Below are positions 33,101-46,172 of a stretch of DNA of 64,000 bases, in pieces. Source of the stretch: Diploscapter coronatus (Eukaryota > Nematoda > Chromadorea > Rhabditida > Rhabditidae); NCBI GenBank assembly GCA_964036155.1, contig OZ038422.1, forward strand, positions 69,835,201 to 69,899,200, read 5' to 3'. The stretch's first letter is position 1. Each line of letters starts with the position of its first letter. Below the pieces are notes generated by a model. That model saw only the letters and a program-made list of their open reading frames with translations, searched no databases and had not been told where the DNA came from. A program made the translations under genes and the position numbers.

Positions 33101-34309
33101 CCAATAAATGGGCGAAGGTTACTGACTTCAATGGTGAATATATCGTTGATTCTTGGTGGTTTTAAATAAAGTTATGAATAAATGAAAAAGAAAATTTTTT
33201 TGGTGCAGGACTTTCTTAACAGCGTAATATATGACGCTATGGTGAAATGAGAACATGATAGTATGACGTTTCAAATAGAGAGCATTTATGAAATAGCGGA
33301 GGCAATAATCAAACTTTAAACGTTTCCAATTCAAGAACTCATTTCGTCATTTGCGAACTTCTTACCAAATCACTGATTATATTACTAGTCTTGTTCTCAG
33401 ATAAGTCTAAATTACTTTTCCAAAAATAAGTATACAGTGGCGGTCAAAAGTTTAGAATAATTGTGATTATGAATGTAGCCTGATAGGACCAATAATTGTA
33501 GATCAATTCGAGTGGAAATTGGCAAGAATTCTCAATACACAGTGTAACGGGGTCGAACTGTGATTACGATCACTGTCTCTATCTCTGAACTCTTCATCTC
33601 TAACCTTGCATGCTCCTTCCCTTACCGTGACAGTCCCTTCCCAGTCTTACCAGAGAATTTTCTCTCTGAACAACACCTAACTACAAGCTTGCTTTCTCCT
33701 GTTCTCTCTCTCACTACACTATTGGATCCGCATACTCTCTATGTTGAGTGTTGAACATGGACTATCTCCTAATCTCTAAAATCTCAATTATACTGGGAGA
33801 ATTAATAATGTTCGGAGGTTAAAATATTTCTATATCCCAGCGAACGAAAAAGTATTACAACAGAGAAGAATATGTGTGCGAAGTTTCATTCTAATTAATC
33901 TGCAACTATGAGACATACCAGTCTGTATTCATAGTAATAATTTTCAAAACTTTCAATCGCCACTATAAAGAAATTTTAATGAATGCGAATTACCACAAAA
34001 ATGTAAGTATAATGCAATCATAAGAAATGTGACAAATGTTGTTAATGAGAATATAGCTAACACAGCCGGAAAGAAAGTTGCGAATCTTCTCATTTGATAA
34101 TATATTGGGTAATAAGGCGCCTATAATCAATAATTTTATAATATTTTTGCAAATAAGTCAAATTACATCCTTTAATTCCAATAATTCGTTGTCGGAAATT
34201 CTTAACAACAGATTAGGTATGATAATTGAAAAAATAAGTATAATGGGGACAATAATCCACTTTAAGGATATACCTCCAACTTCTTTAATCAATTTAATAT
34301 TACCTAACG
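30172..34309 (-). CDS. Serpentine 7TM chemoreceptor-like GPCR (5' end not found)
   Basis: Nematode-type chemosensory receptor, predicted in the plasma membrane of sensory neurons. Exons in phase encode successive membrane spans: WIVPIILIFSIIIPNLLL (about 34.2 kb); FFPAVLAIFSLTTFVTFLMI (about 34.05 kb); AAFLLSSYFIVQAIIWSCYF then LIPLVSSAVALLSICLIIQR (31.75-31.94 kb); CIMLFVIILNLVNFIIIMLI (about 31.65 kb); LDILTLFASLLYFALYF (about 30.98 kb); and FDACLLCITMPLSFIVASL followed by a basic tail KRRQAIRRYFSKMY and the stop at 30172. No ATG exon was found upstream of 34309. A short exon at 33919-33962 bridges phase 1 to phase 0 but overlaps a Tc1-like TIR. A mariner copy sits in the next intron. The precise sr family cannot be named. 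Confidence 0.6.
31975..33227 (+). mobile_element. Mariner transposon, DD34D, inactivated
   Basis: A 1253-nt element with perfect 31-bp terminal inverted repeats beginning TTACGCTGTTAAGAAAGTCC, flanked by TA on both sides (31973-31974 and 33228-33229). The transposase lies on the + strand. It shows VTGDESW (first Asp), FLHDNARLHVA (second Asp) and YSPGLAPSDYYLF (third Asp), with 34 residues between the last two, the mariner spacing. The reading frame is broken: a stop near 32638 and a change of frame before the KGSIYYELLPTSRAV segment, so this copy should not make active enzyme. It is inserted in an intron of the receptor gene, opposite to that gene's direction. Confidence 0.92.
32236..33084 (+). 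pseudogene. Mariner transposase remnant
   Basis: Two overlapping-frame pieces. The first (about 32327-32638) has TDTHKKVRVNICQSLLL and the DESW motif and ends at a premature stop. The second (about 32680-33084) has the HDNAR and SPGLAPSDYY catalytic motifs and ends near DDFVASQPPEFWA. A frame change between them plus the stop mark it as a pseudogene. Confidence 0.85.
33431..33967. mobile_element. Tc1-like MITE in the receptor gene
   Basis: The left end TATACAGTGGCGGTCAAAAG and the right end read in reverse (TATAGTGGCGATTGAAAG) are inverted repeats of about 40 nt flanked by TA. The end motif CAGTGGCG.TCAAAA is typical of Tc1-related elements. No transposase ORF lies inside. The right TIR overlaps a predicted receptor exon. 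Confidence 0.65.
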
Positions 34310-35828
34310 CTGAAACATCATATTTTAATTAAGACTCTACAAAATTTTTCATATAGTAGTGATATTATTATGGAGAGATGTTTTACTCCTTAAATTAATA
34401 TATCTTACTGCTATTATATTCTTCCATTTCCATAGGTAAAATTATTAAAAAATTAGAAAATTTTATAAGTACCAATAGAGTCGAAATTTATCGCGCTTTG
34501 ACTGATACGTTCTAGAAAACTTCAAATTATATACTTCAGCCGACAGGTGAATTAAAACGACATTAGAAACAAAATCAATGTGTTCCATTTCCTTCGTCTT
34601 GATGGAAATAAAATATCATCGACGTTTAAACTTCATTAATATTTAATGAAAGAATATATTTTATTATTATGGCATATGAGGAGATAGATACTCTATACTC
34701 TTTGCTTCTAACTCTTGCTCTCCATTATATAAGAAGCAAGTGTTTTCCAGAAGTGAGTACTCATCACTTTTAATCTAATACTGTCATCGTCAAATATCAA
34801 ATATATGCTACTTGATAAGAAGTTTTCAGAAAAACTGAAGATAAGAATAACTGCCCTTTATCAATAAAACTTGTAATGAGTGAAAGGTACGATCTGATTT
34901 TCAATTCGTATGCAGTTATTTGGTAGCCATTTGATATATTCACTAAAGAGAGATCTATCATTTTTATTGTGTTCCGTGTTTAGATTTACAGACAAGCTAT
35001 TTATTATTTATTAAAAAAGCAGTATTTTTTTTACAGAATATCATATGAGCTGATATTTTATATTCTAAATATCGTTTATACAGGTGCAGAAACGTAAAAC
35101 AGGGAAATTCAAGTTAAAAATAACTTTTACTAGCAAATGAATGAAATTTATATTTTAAGAGTGAATGTCAGTAAGGACCAAAGTCAGTGTTTCCAGGGGT
35201 CCGTCGATTTGGCTGATTTTGATATATATTGTTCAGTTTTTCACGCTGATTCTCGTGGTACTATTCGTTTTTCATAAAACTTATCGTATGTAGGATTACG
35301 GTAGCTTGAAGTTTTAACAGATCCGACCTCGGGAAAAAATTCATAACTTCCTTATTTTTGAACCAAATCGAATGGGTTTATTGAACAACATTTAGATAAT
35401 TATTGCTGCTTCTTATCGGAATTAGTCGGTTGTTTCTTCTAAAATAAAACAAGAGCTACAGTAATTATTCCAAGTTAAATTGGAAATTAATATACACCAG
35501 GTCTCAGAATGAAAAAATCCCAGTTTTAGATAGGGACCATCAGCCATTTTACCAAAATAAGCCTAGCGTGATGCTTTATTCATGCATGGTCAGGTCATTG
35601 GGTCCTGTGTACTCATTTCCGAAGAGAAAAAATTCAAGAAATTATTTTAAAATTGAATGGATTCAACCAACTTTGAGAAACCAAGAACTTGCATATCAAA
35701 AATATTTATTGGTCAATCAACCGAGAAGTTTCAAAATACAGAAAATAGCGTGAGATGGGTGGTCCTAACGAGGACCTTTGGGATGGGAATTGGATTGGAC
35801 AAGTCTATGTTTGCAGAAGTGAAGAGCT
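34310..35828. other. Intergenic region, receptor 5' side to H2B 3' side
   Basis: AT-rich. Contains the second copy (about 34920-35012) of the segment found at 29858-29955. No convincing first exon for the receptor was found. The H2B 3' stem-loop lies at its right end. Confidence 0.45.
35761..35776 (-). terminator. H2B histone 3' stem-loop
   Basis: Read on the - strand it is GGTCCT CGTT AGGACC: a 6-bp stem with a 4-nt loop starting with C, preceded by CCCAAA and lying about 50 nt after the stop. This is the SLBP/U7-processed 3' end signal of replication-dependent histone mRNAs. Confidence 0.9.
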
Positions 35829-36735
<907 letters not shown>

Positions 36736-36971
36736 TACAACAGAACAGCAAAAGTTGAATGAAGCAGGAAGATAAGAAATTGCAGAGAAATGCAAAGTGG
36801 TTGGATGAAAAATGGCAGTGATTATGAACCACGAAATGAGTGGGCGTGGCCTGAAGGGGGTATAAAAAGGCGGGCAAAAAACAAGTGGTTTCATCGTTTC
36901 TCGGTTTTCTGCTGATTCGTTCAGTTTTCTGCGTTTCTGCTCCAATTTCTTCACGCCTTCAACCAACAGCA
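36736..36971. promoter_or_regulatory. Bidirectional H2B/H2A promoter
   Basis: The 236 nt between the opposed start codons contain TATAAAAAGG at 36861 in the H2A direction, preceded by GGGCGTGGCC, a GC-box-like sequence that recurs in related form (CCCGCCCAC) in the H3/H4 spacer. No clear TATA for H2B was seen. Confidence 0.7.
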
Positions 36972-37814
36972 ATGTCTGGACGCAGTAAGTCTTTCAAATT
37001 CTGTCTTCTAGATTCTCAACAGTTTCACCATGGCTACAATTTGTAAAGATAGCCAACTGTTTCTTTTCCCTACTATCTTTAGCCTAAATTTTTTTGAATT
37101 TTACAAACAATTTTAGTTATCTGTTGAAAAATACAGTAAACCCTTGGTAATTCCATCAAATCATCGCTCAATTTCAGCTGGCAAGAGCGGCAAGGTTCGT
37201 TCGAAGGGCAAGTCGCGTTCGTCGCGCGCCGGCCTGCAGTTCCCCGTCGGCAGGATCCACCGCAAACTCAGAAAGGGCAACTACGCGCAGAGAATCGGCG
37301 GCGGCACTGCGGTGAGGCATTTGAATTCTTGTTCATCAGCAGTTCAAGAATTTGGAAAAAAAAATACTGAATTAATCTTTCCTCTTGCAGGTCTACCTGG
37401 CAGCAGCCCTGGAATACCTCGCGGCGGAAGTGCTCGAGTTGGCCGGCAACGCGGCTCGCGACAACAAGAAGACCCGCATCAATCCGCGTCACTTGCAGCT
37501 CGCCATTCGCAACGACGAGGAGCTCAACAAACTGCTCAGCGGAGTCACTCTTTCTGAGGGTCAGTTTTAAGATTTACAAGAATCCGGCTTCGACTTCTCG
37601 ATATGATACGAGGCGGATTGTTTGGAGAAGTCGGATCCGGCTATTTTAAAGTCTAAAAATCATTAAGGGTACAGTATTAAAGGCTTGAATTGTTCTAATT
37701 GCCAAGTCATTCTTTAAAGATCCAATTTCAGGAGGCGTTCTGCCGAACATCCACGCTGGACTGCTGCCCAAGAAGACGGGCAAGCACGATAAGACTGCGA
37801 TGGCCGAGGAATGA
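36972..37814 (+). CDS. Histone H2A, three introns
   Basis: Exons: 36972-36984, 37178-37311, 37391-37559 and 37732-37814. The protein reads [40 protein letters not shown], the [20 protein letters not shown] helix, [33 protein letters not shown] and a short tail ending KTAMAEE. There is no SQ(E/D) H2AX motif and no H2A.Z-type sequence, so it is canonical H2A. Three spliceosomal introns in a stem-loop-bearing H2A gene are unusual for animals. All donors are GT. The 3' stem-loop lies 70 nt after the stop. Confidence 0.96.
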
Positions 37815-37884
37815 GTGCTGAGAACTGAAGCGGGGCAGTTCAACTTCCTTCCATTCCTCTCCCTCAACTCCCATCTATCCCAAC

Positions 37885-37900
37885 GGTCCTCATTAGGACC
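37885..37900 (+). terminator. H2A histone 3' stem-loop
   Basis: GGTCCT CATT AGGACC preceded by CCCAAC: a 6-bp perfect stem and 4-nt loop with C first. The loop-initial C is shared by all four histone genes here and has been reported for C. elegans, whereas most animals have U. Confidence 0.9.
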
Positions 37901-38265
37901 AACATTTCTGTAATCTCAACCTCAATCTCACTTATTTTTTGCTGGGTATTCGACTACAGTATGCTTTTGTTATTTTGTTCGATTCAATAAATTTCTGGGA
38001 AATTGGATGTTCCAAGCTTTTTTGCATGAACCTTGACTGAATACTTGTTTGACAATCTTCGAAGTTTTCAATTGAATGGCATGTCAGACAACCCTATCGA
38101 ATTGATCATGGCTAGATATTATCATCATTTCTATAAATACTTCTAAATACAATTCTTGGGCAACCTCACAAATATGGACATGTTCTTCCAAATAAGTATT
38201 TATTTGATCAATTTGCAAAGAACAATAAAATAAGAATAAATCGTGGTACAGAACAGAATGAAGAT

Positions 38266-38281
38266 GGTCCTGAAGAGGACC
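38266..38281 (-). terminator. H3 histone 3' stem-loop
   Basis: On the - strand GGTCCT CTTC AGGACC, preceded by CCCAAC, lying about 30 nt after the H3 stop. Same design as the other three. Confidence 0.9.
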
Positions 38282-38312
38282 GTTGGGATAAATGTCGAGT
38301 TGGTGTGGCAAC

Positions 38313-38840
<528 letters not shown>

Positions 38841-39125
38841 CACAGAAACGAAGTTGAGCGCAGAAGGATGAAGCGAAGAACTGACGGAATTCACCGACAC
38901 TCGGAAAACGAGATGAAGAATGGCGGGAACAGACTGCCTTTATACCGCCTTGAAATGGGCGAGGCTCGTTTCACTGACCACTTACTCTTTTGTGACCCCG
39001 CCCACTCGAAAACCGTATAAAAGACAGTCAGCTTCCTCCGTTCTTCATCTCGTTTCTCGAGTGTTAGCGAATTTTCGCCACTTCTGCGTTCAACTTCACG
39101 TTCGTCTTCAATTGACTGATCGACA
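38841..39125. promoter_or_regulatory. Bidirectional H3/H4 promoter
   Basis: TATAAAAG at 39016 faces H4 and TATAAAGG (reverse, 38938-38945) faces H3, each about 100 nt from its ATG. GC-rich CCCGCCCAC lies upstream of the H4 TATA. Shared features with the H2A/H2B spacer suggest coordinated S-phase expression. Confidence 0.75.
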
Positions 39126-39541
<416 letters not shown>

Positions 39542-39587
39542 GTCGTCGATTGAGCTGAAGAGAAGCACTCCAGAAATCTAACCCAAC

Positions 39588-39603
39588 GGTCCTCTTCAGG
39601 GCC
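39588..39603 (+). terminator. H4 histone 3' stem-loop
   Basis: GGTCCT CTTC AGGGCC preceded by CCCAAC, with one G-U pair in the stem, about 45 nt after the stop codon. Confidence 0.88.
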
Positions 39604-40098
39604 ACATCTCATCACATCACTGTCAAATTCTATCTCGACTTGTTTCCATATCTATTTTTCTTCAATAAATGCTATTTTGGACGACTGTTCTTGTTTGAAA
39701 TGAAGATGTCTCGTCTCATCGAGATTCAATACCGCAACCACTTGCTTGGTTTGTTTCCTTGAATATCGTGTTTCTTTTTGAATTCTCAAGATCACGTCGT
39801 TTTTCTCACTTCGTTTCACAATCACAACAGCTCACTTTAGTTCAAAGTGCTGAAAGTGGTTTCTTTGATTTTCACGACCATTTCCTTCGACCAAATTCTT
39901 GATAATTGTTTTTTTCATTATTTCTGAACCTACCCCAAATTGTAGCAATTCTCCCATTCCTCAACTTGATTCCTTTCGAAGTTCCTCCAAGAATTAATTT
40001 CCATCGTGATGATTTCCTCGTTTTATCGCATTTCCCCAAACCCTCGTTTTTCAAGAAATTAGAATTTTTCAGTGATTTGACCCCAGCATCCAGTTGAA

Positions 40099-43000
40099 AT
40101 GGATCAGTTCGTGCTCCCTTCATCTGAATTCACAGTGCCCGTCTCCCATCCCTCGCTGTCCCACTCGCACTCCACCCAGTCACTCCATTCCATTGCCTCG
40201 GATCTGTTTGCATCAGACGGCCCTCCGTCCACTCGCTCGCAGTTGAATGCGGCCGCTGCTGTTGGTTGGGAGAGTTACGTGGCAGAGTTGGGCAAGGACA
40301 AGTAGGTTTTCTCCAAATTGAAAAAAATTCAAAATAATTTCATGGGGTTGAAAAGTGGAGATTCGAGAAGATTTTTAGACGATTTTTGTAGCATTTTCTA
40401 TATCAGATTATCTTCCTTGCAGAGTCATTCAGCTGTCTTCGAATGCCCGTCCAGCGGTTCCAATCTCCGTGAAGCCGAAGACGAAGGAGCCCGAGGAGTT
40501 CACAGACAATCGCATCTACGTGTCCAACATCCCTTTCTCCTTCAGGGAAATCGACTTGGCCAACATGTTCACTCCGTAAGTTGGAATGATGAAAGAGAAT
40601 TGGCTGAGAGACATGAATAATTCACTGCTTATGATTTGATTGCAGATATGGACGTGTGGTGAACGTGGAAATCGTGATGAACGAACGCGGTTCGAAGGGA
40701 TTCGGGTTCGTGACTCTGGACAATCGGGAGGGCTGCGAACGGGCCAGGAGGGAACTGCATGGCTGCCACGTTCAGGGCAGGATCATTGAGGTGAGGATGC
40801 AAGAAGAAAATTGAAGGCGCCAAGCTGGCACACTTGGAAGGGAACATGTTAAATAAAATGCAGTTTACAACTAATAGCATTTGAGAATTTCAATGTGAAT
40901 AGGGCAGATTTTGATGGTCATGGTCTCGAAATGCGATACGATACTGTTTCTATTCATATCACTTTCATTTGCAAATACTGATTATTTTTCAAATGTGTAC
41001 CCATGTCTTATTCAAGAAATCGGAACTGATTAACTTCTATTCTGCAGTCCCGTTTTCTATAATATATTTCAGGTTCGGAAGGCGACTCCATCGCGTCGCA
41101 AAGGCATTTCCCCTCAGCACTGGCTCTCTGCAGTTCCCAATGAGGGCAAATTCATCCCTCAGCCATTCTTGGACAGGCATGTTTCTGCCTTTCTTCATAC
41201 CAATGATCTTCCAATACGAGTATCTGAATTTTTCTGAGTGTTCATTCACCGCCTTCTTTGAAACTCGGAGTGATGTTAGAAGAAAATGAAAGAGTTATAA
41301 TTTTAAAAACCTGATGCAATTTGTTAATTTGCAGATCCAAATCGACCGAACTGCCGGACGTGACTTGGCTGCAGCGAGTCATCTCTCGCGAAGTGGAGCG
41401 ACAGGCCCAAGAGCAGCAGCGCAGAGCCTACGACCACGTCGTCACACAGCTCATGGCCGGACTCGTTCGCACTGGGCAAATCCAAGGGGAAATTCCTGGA
41501 ATGCAGCACAGCGACCTGCACAGTCTGCAGCTGCCTTACACAGGTTAGTTGAAGGAAACTTAGTTCGTGAAAACATGGAATGAAAAGGTCTCCAAGGTCA
41601 TGAAGGCAATTTGAAGAATATGACGCGTTGGCACTATTCTGGATAGATGGGGAAGTGCCCTTGTTTCTTGTGCATTGAAAGTTGGGCCGTAATATTCAAG
41701 TTCCTAGTTCTAAGCATTTCAAATGCCAAATATTTCAAAATTCTTTGTTTTCTATCAAATGATAAGATTCCTCCCATTTGCAGGTCTGACTCCCTCGTCC
41801 CCTCTGCGTCGCTCGCCGCCTCGTACAGCGCCCTGTTCTCCCTTCATCCGCTCGGACTACGTCTCCTCTTCCCCTGTCCACCCTGTTCACTCGGCTGCAG
41901 TCAGTCATTCTGCCTCTGCCTTCATGTTCCCTCCCCCTCCCCTGTCTGCCCATTCTCAGCAGCCTTGGATGAACCCCGTTCCTCTCCACTCGACTTCTGC
42001 CTCCAATCCCTGGCCACAACCTCTGGAGTCGGCTCATTCTGGTTAGTCATTCCTCTTCTCTTCTAGTTTTCATTCTCCTTCTTCGTTCAGGTCTGTCCCG
42101 CAGTCACTCCACGCGTCTGCCTGCCGACCTGCCTGCTCTATCCTCAGGTAACCAGCTTCCAGCCAACATCTACGGCAGCATGGGCATTCAGATGGATCGC
42201 ATGCAGGTTAACTTTATGAATCTAGGAAAAGATGAAGTATAGCAGAAGTGTGAATGCGCAAGAAGAAAATATTTATGACGAATTGAAGAGTTGTGTGACT
42301 CATTTTGATAAACGTTCCCAGATTTCGTTAAAGCTTTATTCTTATTCTCGCTATCGATATCAGCTCAACTCATCTCTTCCTTTCAGCCTTCCAACTCGAG
42401 CAGCACGTCGTCCATCTTCTCGAACCTGCAGCTGCCCCTGTCCTTCGCCCCATCTCTTACCACTCCCTCGGCCTCGGGCTCGGAGTCCACCTGCTTCGAC
42501 TCCAATGGCCTGGACTCCACTCTGCAGCCTCTCCCATTCTCCCCTTCGCACTTCCTCTCCTCTGCATCTCAGTTCGGTCCGATCGGTACGAGGCCTCCCT
42601 CTGCCAAGTCCTCTGCATCCACGGACGAGGGAATCCACATGGGAAGTGGTGATGGAAACACCACCATGGAGAATGGAAGTGAGTTGTTGTTTTTACAAAA
42701 ATTGTTGTTGATGATAAAGGTTAGATTACCATTTTTCCGATTTTATATTGGAATCTTTCTAGAATGCGTTCTCACGTCTAACAAAATCACTTTGTAAAAT
42801 ATGAAACTCTTGCAGAATCGTCCCGAGCCGAGTCGACTCTGTCTGCAGCCGCCGAAGCGACAATTTCGCCCGTGGAGAAGACTGAACAGGGCGAGGAGAC
42901 ATTTGTCATGCAGAGCGTGTTGGATGCACTGCCTGAAATGAATGAACTGAATGGAAATGGGCAGATGCGGGAGGAGACTCGCACTGGCGGACAGGAATAA
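40099..43000 (+). CDS. RBFOX (Fox-1 family) RNA-binding splicing regulator
   Basis: RBFOX proteins bind (U)GCAUG through one RRM and control alternative splicing. The start is MDQFVLPSSEFTVPVSHPSL, followed by a disordered Ser-rich N-terminus. The RRM is split over three exons (about 40423-40800): NRIYVSNIPFSFREIDLANM with RNP2 (IYVSNI), YGRVVNVEIVMNERGSKGFG with RNP1 (KGFGFVTL), and ERARRELHGCHVQGRIIEVR. NERGSKGFGFVT is the RBFOX signature. It is followed by SRRKGISPQHWLSAVPNEGK and a long Ser/Pro-rich C-terminus ending REETRTGGQE. Nine or so exons are all in phase; the first donor is AA|GTAGGT at 40302, avoiding an in-frame TAG. A TTTTTCAG acceptor lies upstream of the ATG at about 40070. 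The 3' flank to about 43520 looks like UTR. Confidence 0.9.
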
Positions 43001-43639
43001 GTCTGATATTCCATCTTCTTCTTGTAAACTAAGTTATTTTTTGTGCTAGTGAAATTCACTCTTTCCTCTTATTTTATTCCAAACTTTCAATTAACCTAAC
43101 CTTAACCGGCTTTTATCAGAACGTTTAAGTTGTCATGTTTAACCCTTGTTGTTTATTAGGAGAGGGTACGAGTCATCAGACTCGAATCTTGTAGTCTCAA
43201 TTTTGCATTTTCCCTCTTTCATTTATTTTTGCTCCATTTTAGGTTAGTTTTTCTGTAGTTCGTCACTTATTTGGTATTGATTGTCTACCCTCTGCCTTTT
43301 CAAATGCTCAATGCATTTTCACCCCCATTTCCTGTCAAATCTAACCCTTTATATTTCGTTTGTTTTACCTGCTGCTTTATTATTTTAGTCTTGGTGCCTT
43401 GTGACTTATATTCATTTGCTGATTTGGGAAAGAAACGGATTGTGATGGTATTGACTTGTCTTAGTCTTTCTTCGTCTTTGATATGATTTAGGTATCAAAT
43501 AAAGTATTTCGAAACTAAATTATGTACAAAAATAACTTTTCAATCAGTTCATGGCTGGCCGGTTTCGACATATCTTGCATTTGGATAAATCCAGGATCTT
43601 TTCGCCTGCCAAAGGACTTTCGTTGACAATTCCATCAAA
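43001..43639 (+). other. Probable 3' UTR / intergenic region after RBFOX
   Basis: T-rich, without convincing ORFs. An AATAAAG-type signal lies near 43498-43505. Nothing else was recognised. Confidence 0.4.
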
Positions 43640-45650
43640 ATGATTCCTAACTTTCAACGACAAAAGATTCTGAATGTTTTCGCTTTGAAGAACCTCCGAA
43701 TTCAACCAACTGATATCAGTGATTCAGAAGTCTCGGATGAACATCGATTGGAAGAGGAGAACACGAAGGGCTGTGCCTGGTCACCGGTTCGTGATGACTC
43801 CATTCAGCTACAGTACAGGTCGGCAAATTCATGCATTTCAATTGATTTTTTTTTATTACAATGCGCATATTTTCGTCATTTCCGAAGATTATTCTTATAG
43901 CTTTGCCAAGCAGGGAGTTTTAAATTCAGTTCTGCAAAAATCCGAACAATGTTTCAAACGATCAAATCGATTTAGTTTTTTTCAACAATTTTCGAATAAA
44001 AGATACTTGGAAGAAAAAATTCGGTTAACAATTCGCACAGAATCATGAGTCAGCTCTACGATAAATTGGCATGCCTTATTTTAATATCGTTAACGACTTT
44101 TGCTATTCGAACATTCCTTTAGAAACTTGGGTAGTTCTTGCATGAATTTACATGCAATTTTTCCTTCTTTTTTCATTTTGGTATATGCCAAAAATCAAAG
44201 AAGTTACTGAATTTCTCTTCATTTTCAAATTATACCTGCAATTTTATCTACTGCATTGAGATTAATGCTGATTTAACATTTGAATAATGTGGAATTGCAT
44301 AATGCGAGCAGATTGAGTACGTGAGTGACATGTCCTTGAGGATGCTAATGGTTTTCGAGTCCGATTCAGCACAACAATCCACAACCTTCCTTCCCTGTAC
44401 AAAGCAAATTTGCCTGTAAATAGGAGGAAGAGTCATGTCTTTTCCTCCTTTCTTCCCATTCCCCACTCATTCGACTCGCTTTCCTTTGAAAATAGCCTTA
44501 GGCCTCTTCCAGTTTAGCATTAATGCCTACTATTATTGCATCTATTATTGTTTTATCATTATTCTTTATCAGGTCAACCTTTTGTTCAGAGTCAGTCTAA
44601 ACAGCTCTTTCGAAAAATATTTTATACCAATTGATTCAGAAACGTTTATTGCACTTATTATCGAGAGACGAATGAAATCACATGCGGGTGGGTGTTTTTG
44701 CAGTCTTAAATCGATTTTCATCAACATTTTTAATAGTTTAGAACAGTAACTTGTGAAACTCATATTCCCCCTAATGCAGAACTGGAAAAGGAAGGATTGG
44801 ATGTGAAATTGCCTAGAGGATGGTATGTATTTTATCATTTTCAGATTTCGTTATTCCTATTTGCCCATTTCCCTACAAATTATTTTTTTAATTTCATATT
44901 CTTGCACTTCAAGGATTGGGGAGCATCAGCTAAATACTGACAATGCAGAGCTTCAAATATTCAAAAATACTTGAATTTTTCGGATAATTAAAAATTTTTA
45001 TATGAAGATCATTTGTCTGAAGCAAAGTTGTTTTATGAAATCGATTCTGAATTCATTAGACCATAATTCTGATTTTTCATATCGATTCTCCGTAAAGATT
45101 TTTCTAACATTTTGATGCACCATATATACAGTAATTAGATTCGATATGAAAATAATTATTTGCGTGAAATAACACGATTCGTCGTCTTTGATTTCTACCC
45201 AGAAAATTAGATTAAACTGGATTATGGGAAAAAGTTTGACAATGGAATAATTCTCTAAATTCAATATACTGTTTGAAGGTATCGAATTGGCATTATGCAA
45301 ATTCGCCATGACCATGGCTGGTTGAATTTGTACAGGAGAAGAGCTGTAGGGAATGGATATTGGGATTTCTACACGAGTATTCCCGAGAGAAATTGTGCTG
45401 GGTATGAACGGGTTTGTAAGATAGATTGGTCGTTCAAGAATAATTGCAGAGCATTTGGCATACATGCTGGCGAGAATCGGCTCGGCTCAGTGACAATCAA
45501 GGACCGAAAATGCTTCGATCGATTGATCTATCAGATCGAGAAGAAATCCACCATACAGAAATTCGATGTGTATCAATGCAGAAGGTGCATTTTCCACAGC
45601 TGCTGGTTGGGGAGCAGAATTCTGCCTGCTTCCAGAGAATATCTCACTAA
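43640..45650 (+). CDS. Putative multi-exon gene, family not recognised
   Basis: The first exon (43640 to about 43816) reads MIPNFQRQKILNVFALKNLR then TDISDSEVSDEHRLEEENTK, with a good donor. A later exon ending at 44822 gives ELEKEGLDVKLPRGW, which joins in phase to 45280 (YRIGIMQIRHDHGWLNLYRR, AVGNGYWDFYTSIPERNCAG). The end is either a 38-nt intron followed by SIWHTCWRESARLSDNQGPK with stop at 45650, or read-through to a stop at 45666. Phase between the first exon and the 44.8 kb exon does not fit directly, so at least one exon is missing; a stretch around 44310-44416 (DMSLRMLMVFESDSAQQSTT) is a candidate. The LPRGW...LYRR arrangement faintly recalls the DGCR8 WW region, but not enough to name it. 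Confidence 0.35.
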
Positions 45651-46172
45651 TCTGAGGAGTTATTGATAATTCTTTCGTCTTTAATTTCATTTGTACAACA
45701 CTAGTTATTTAATGAAGGTAAATTATGATCATTTTAGTGTCTTTACAGTTCCAATATAAACCCATTTTCGTCTGTATTTGCTACAAAAGGCTCGCCAATG
45801 GCTTCTCAAATTTCATTCAGCGCCAATCCCATGACTACTCTACTTGGGAAACGGTACAGAAATTAAGTTTATTGTCTCGATGAGAGATATTTAGAAACAA
45901 ATGTCCATCATTTCGTAAAGACAGGCGTTTCTATTGATATCTTACATATCCTTCAGATCTTGCATCTTTATAAGGCCAAAAATGTACTCGAGTATTCAGT
46001 GGCAGCAGAAGTTTGTCACAATACAAATAAGACGGGTAGGCGGAGTTTCTTGTTTACCTTTGGGTTTTACTCTGCCATATTTGGTTACTGTGGTAAAGAG
46101 AGAGGGGGGAAGAAAAGATAATCAGAAGAGTATTCAAAAGATTGGCAGGAAGGGGAAGAGACCGGCAACCTG
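45651..46172 (+). other. Intergenic region upstream of the Pax gene
   Basis: No supported exon. A purine-rich stretch (AGAGAGAGGGGGGAAG, about 46094-46110) precedes the Pax start. Confidence 0.35.
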
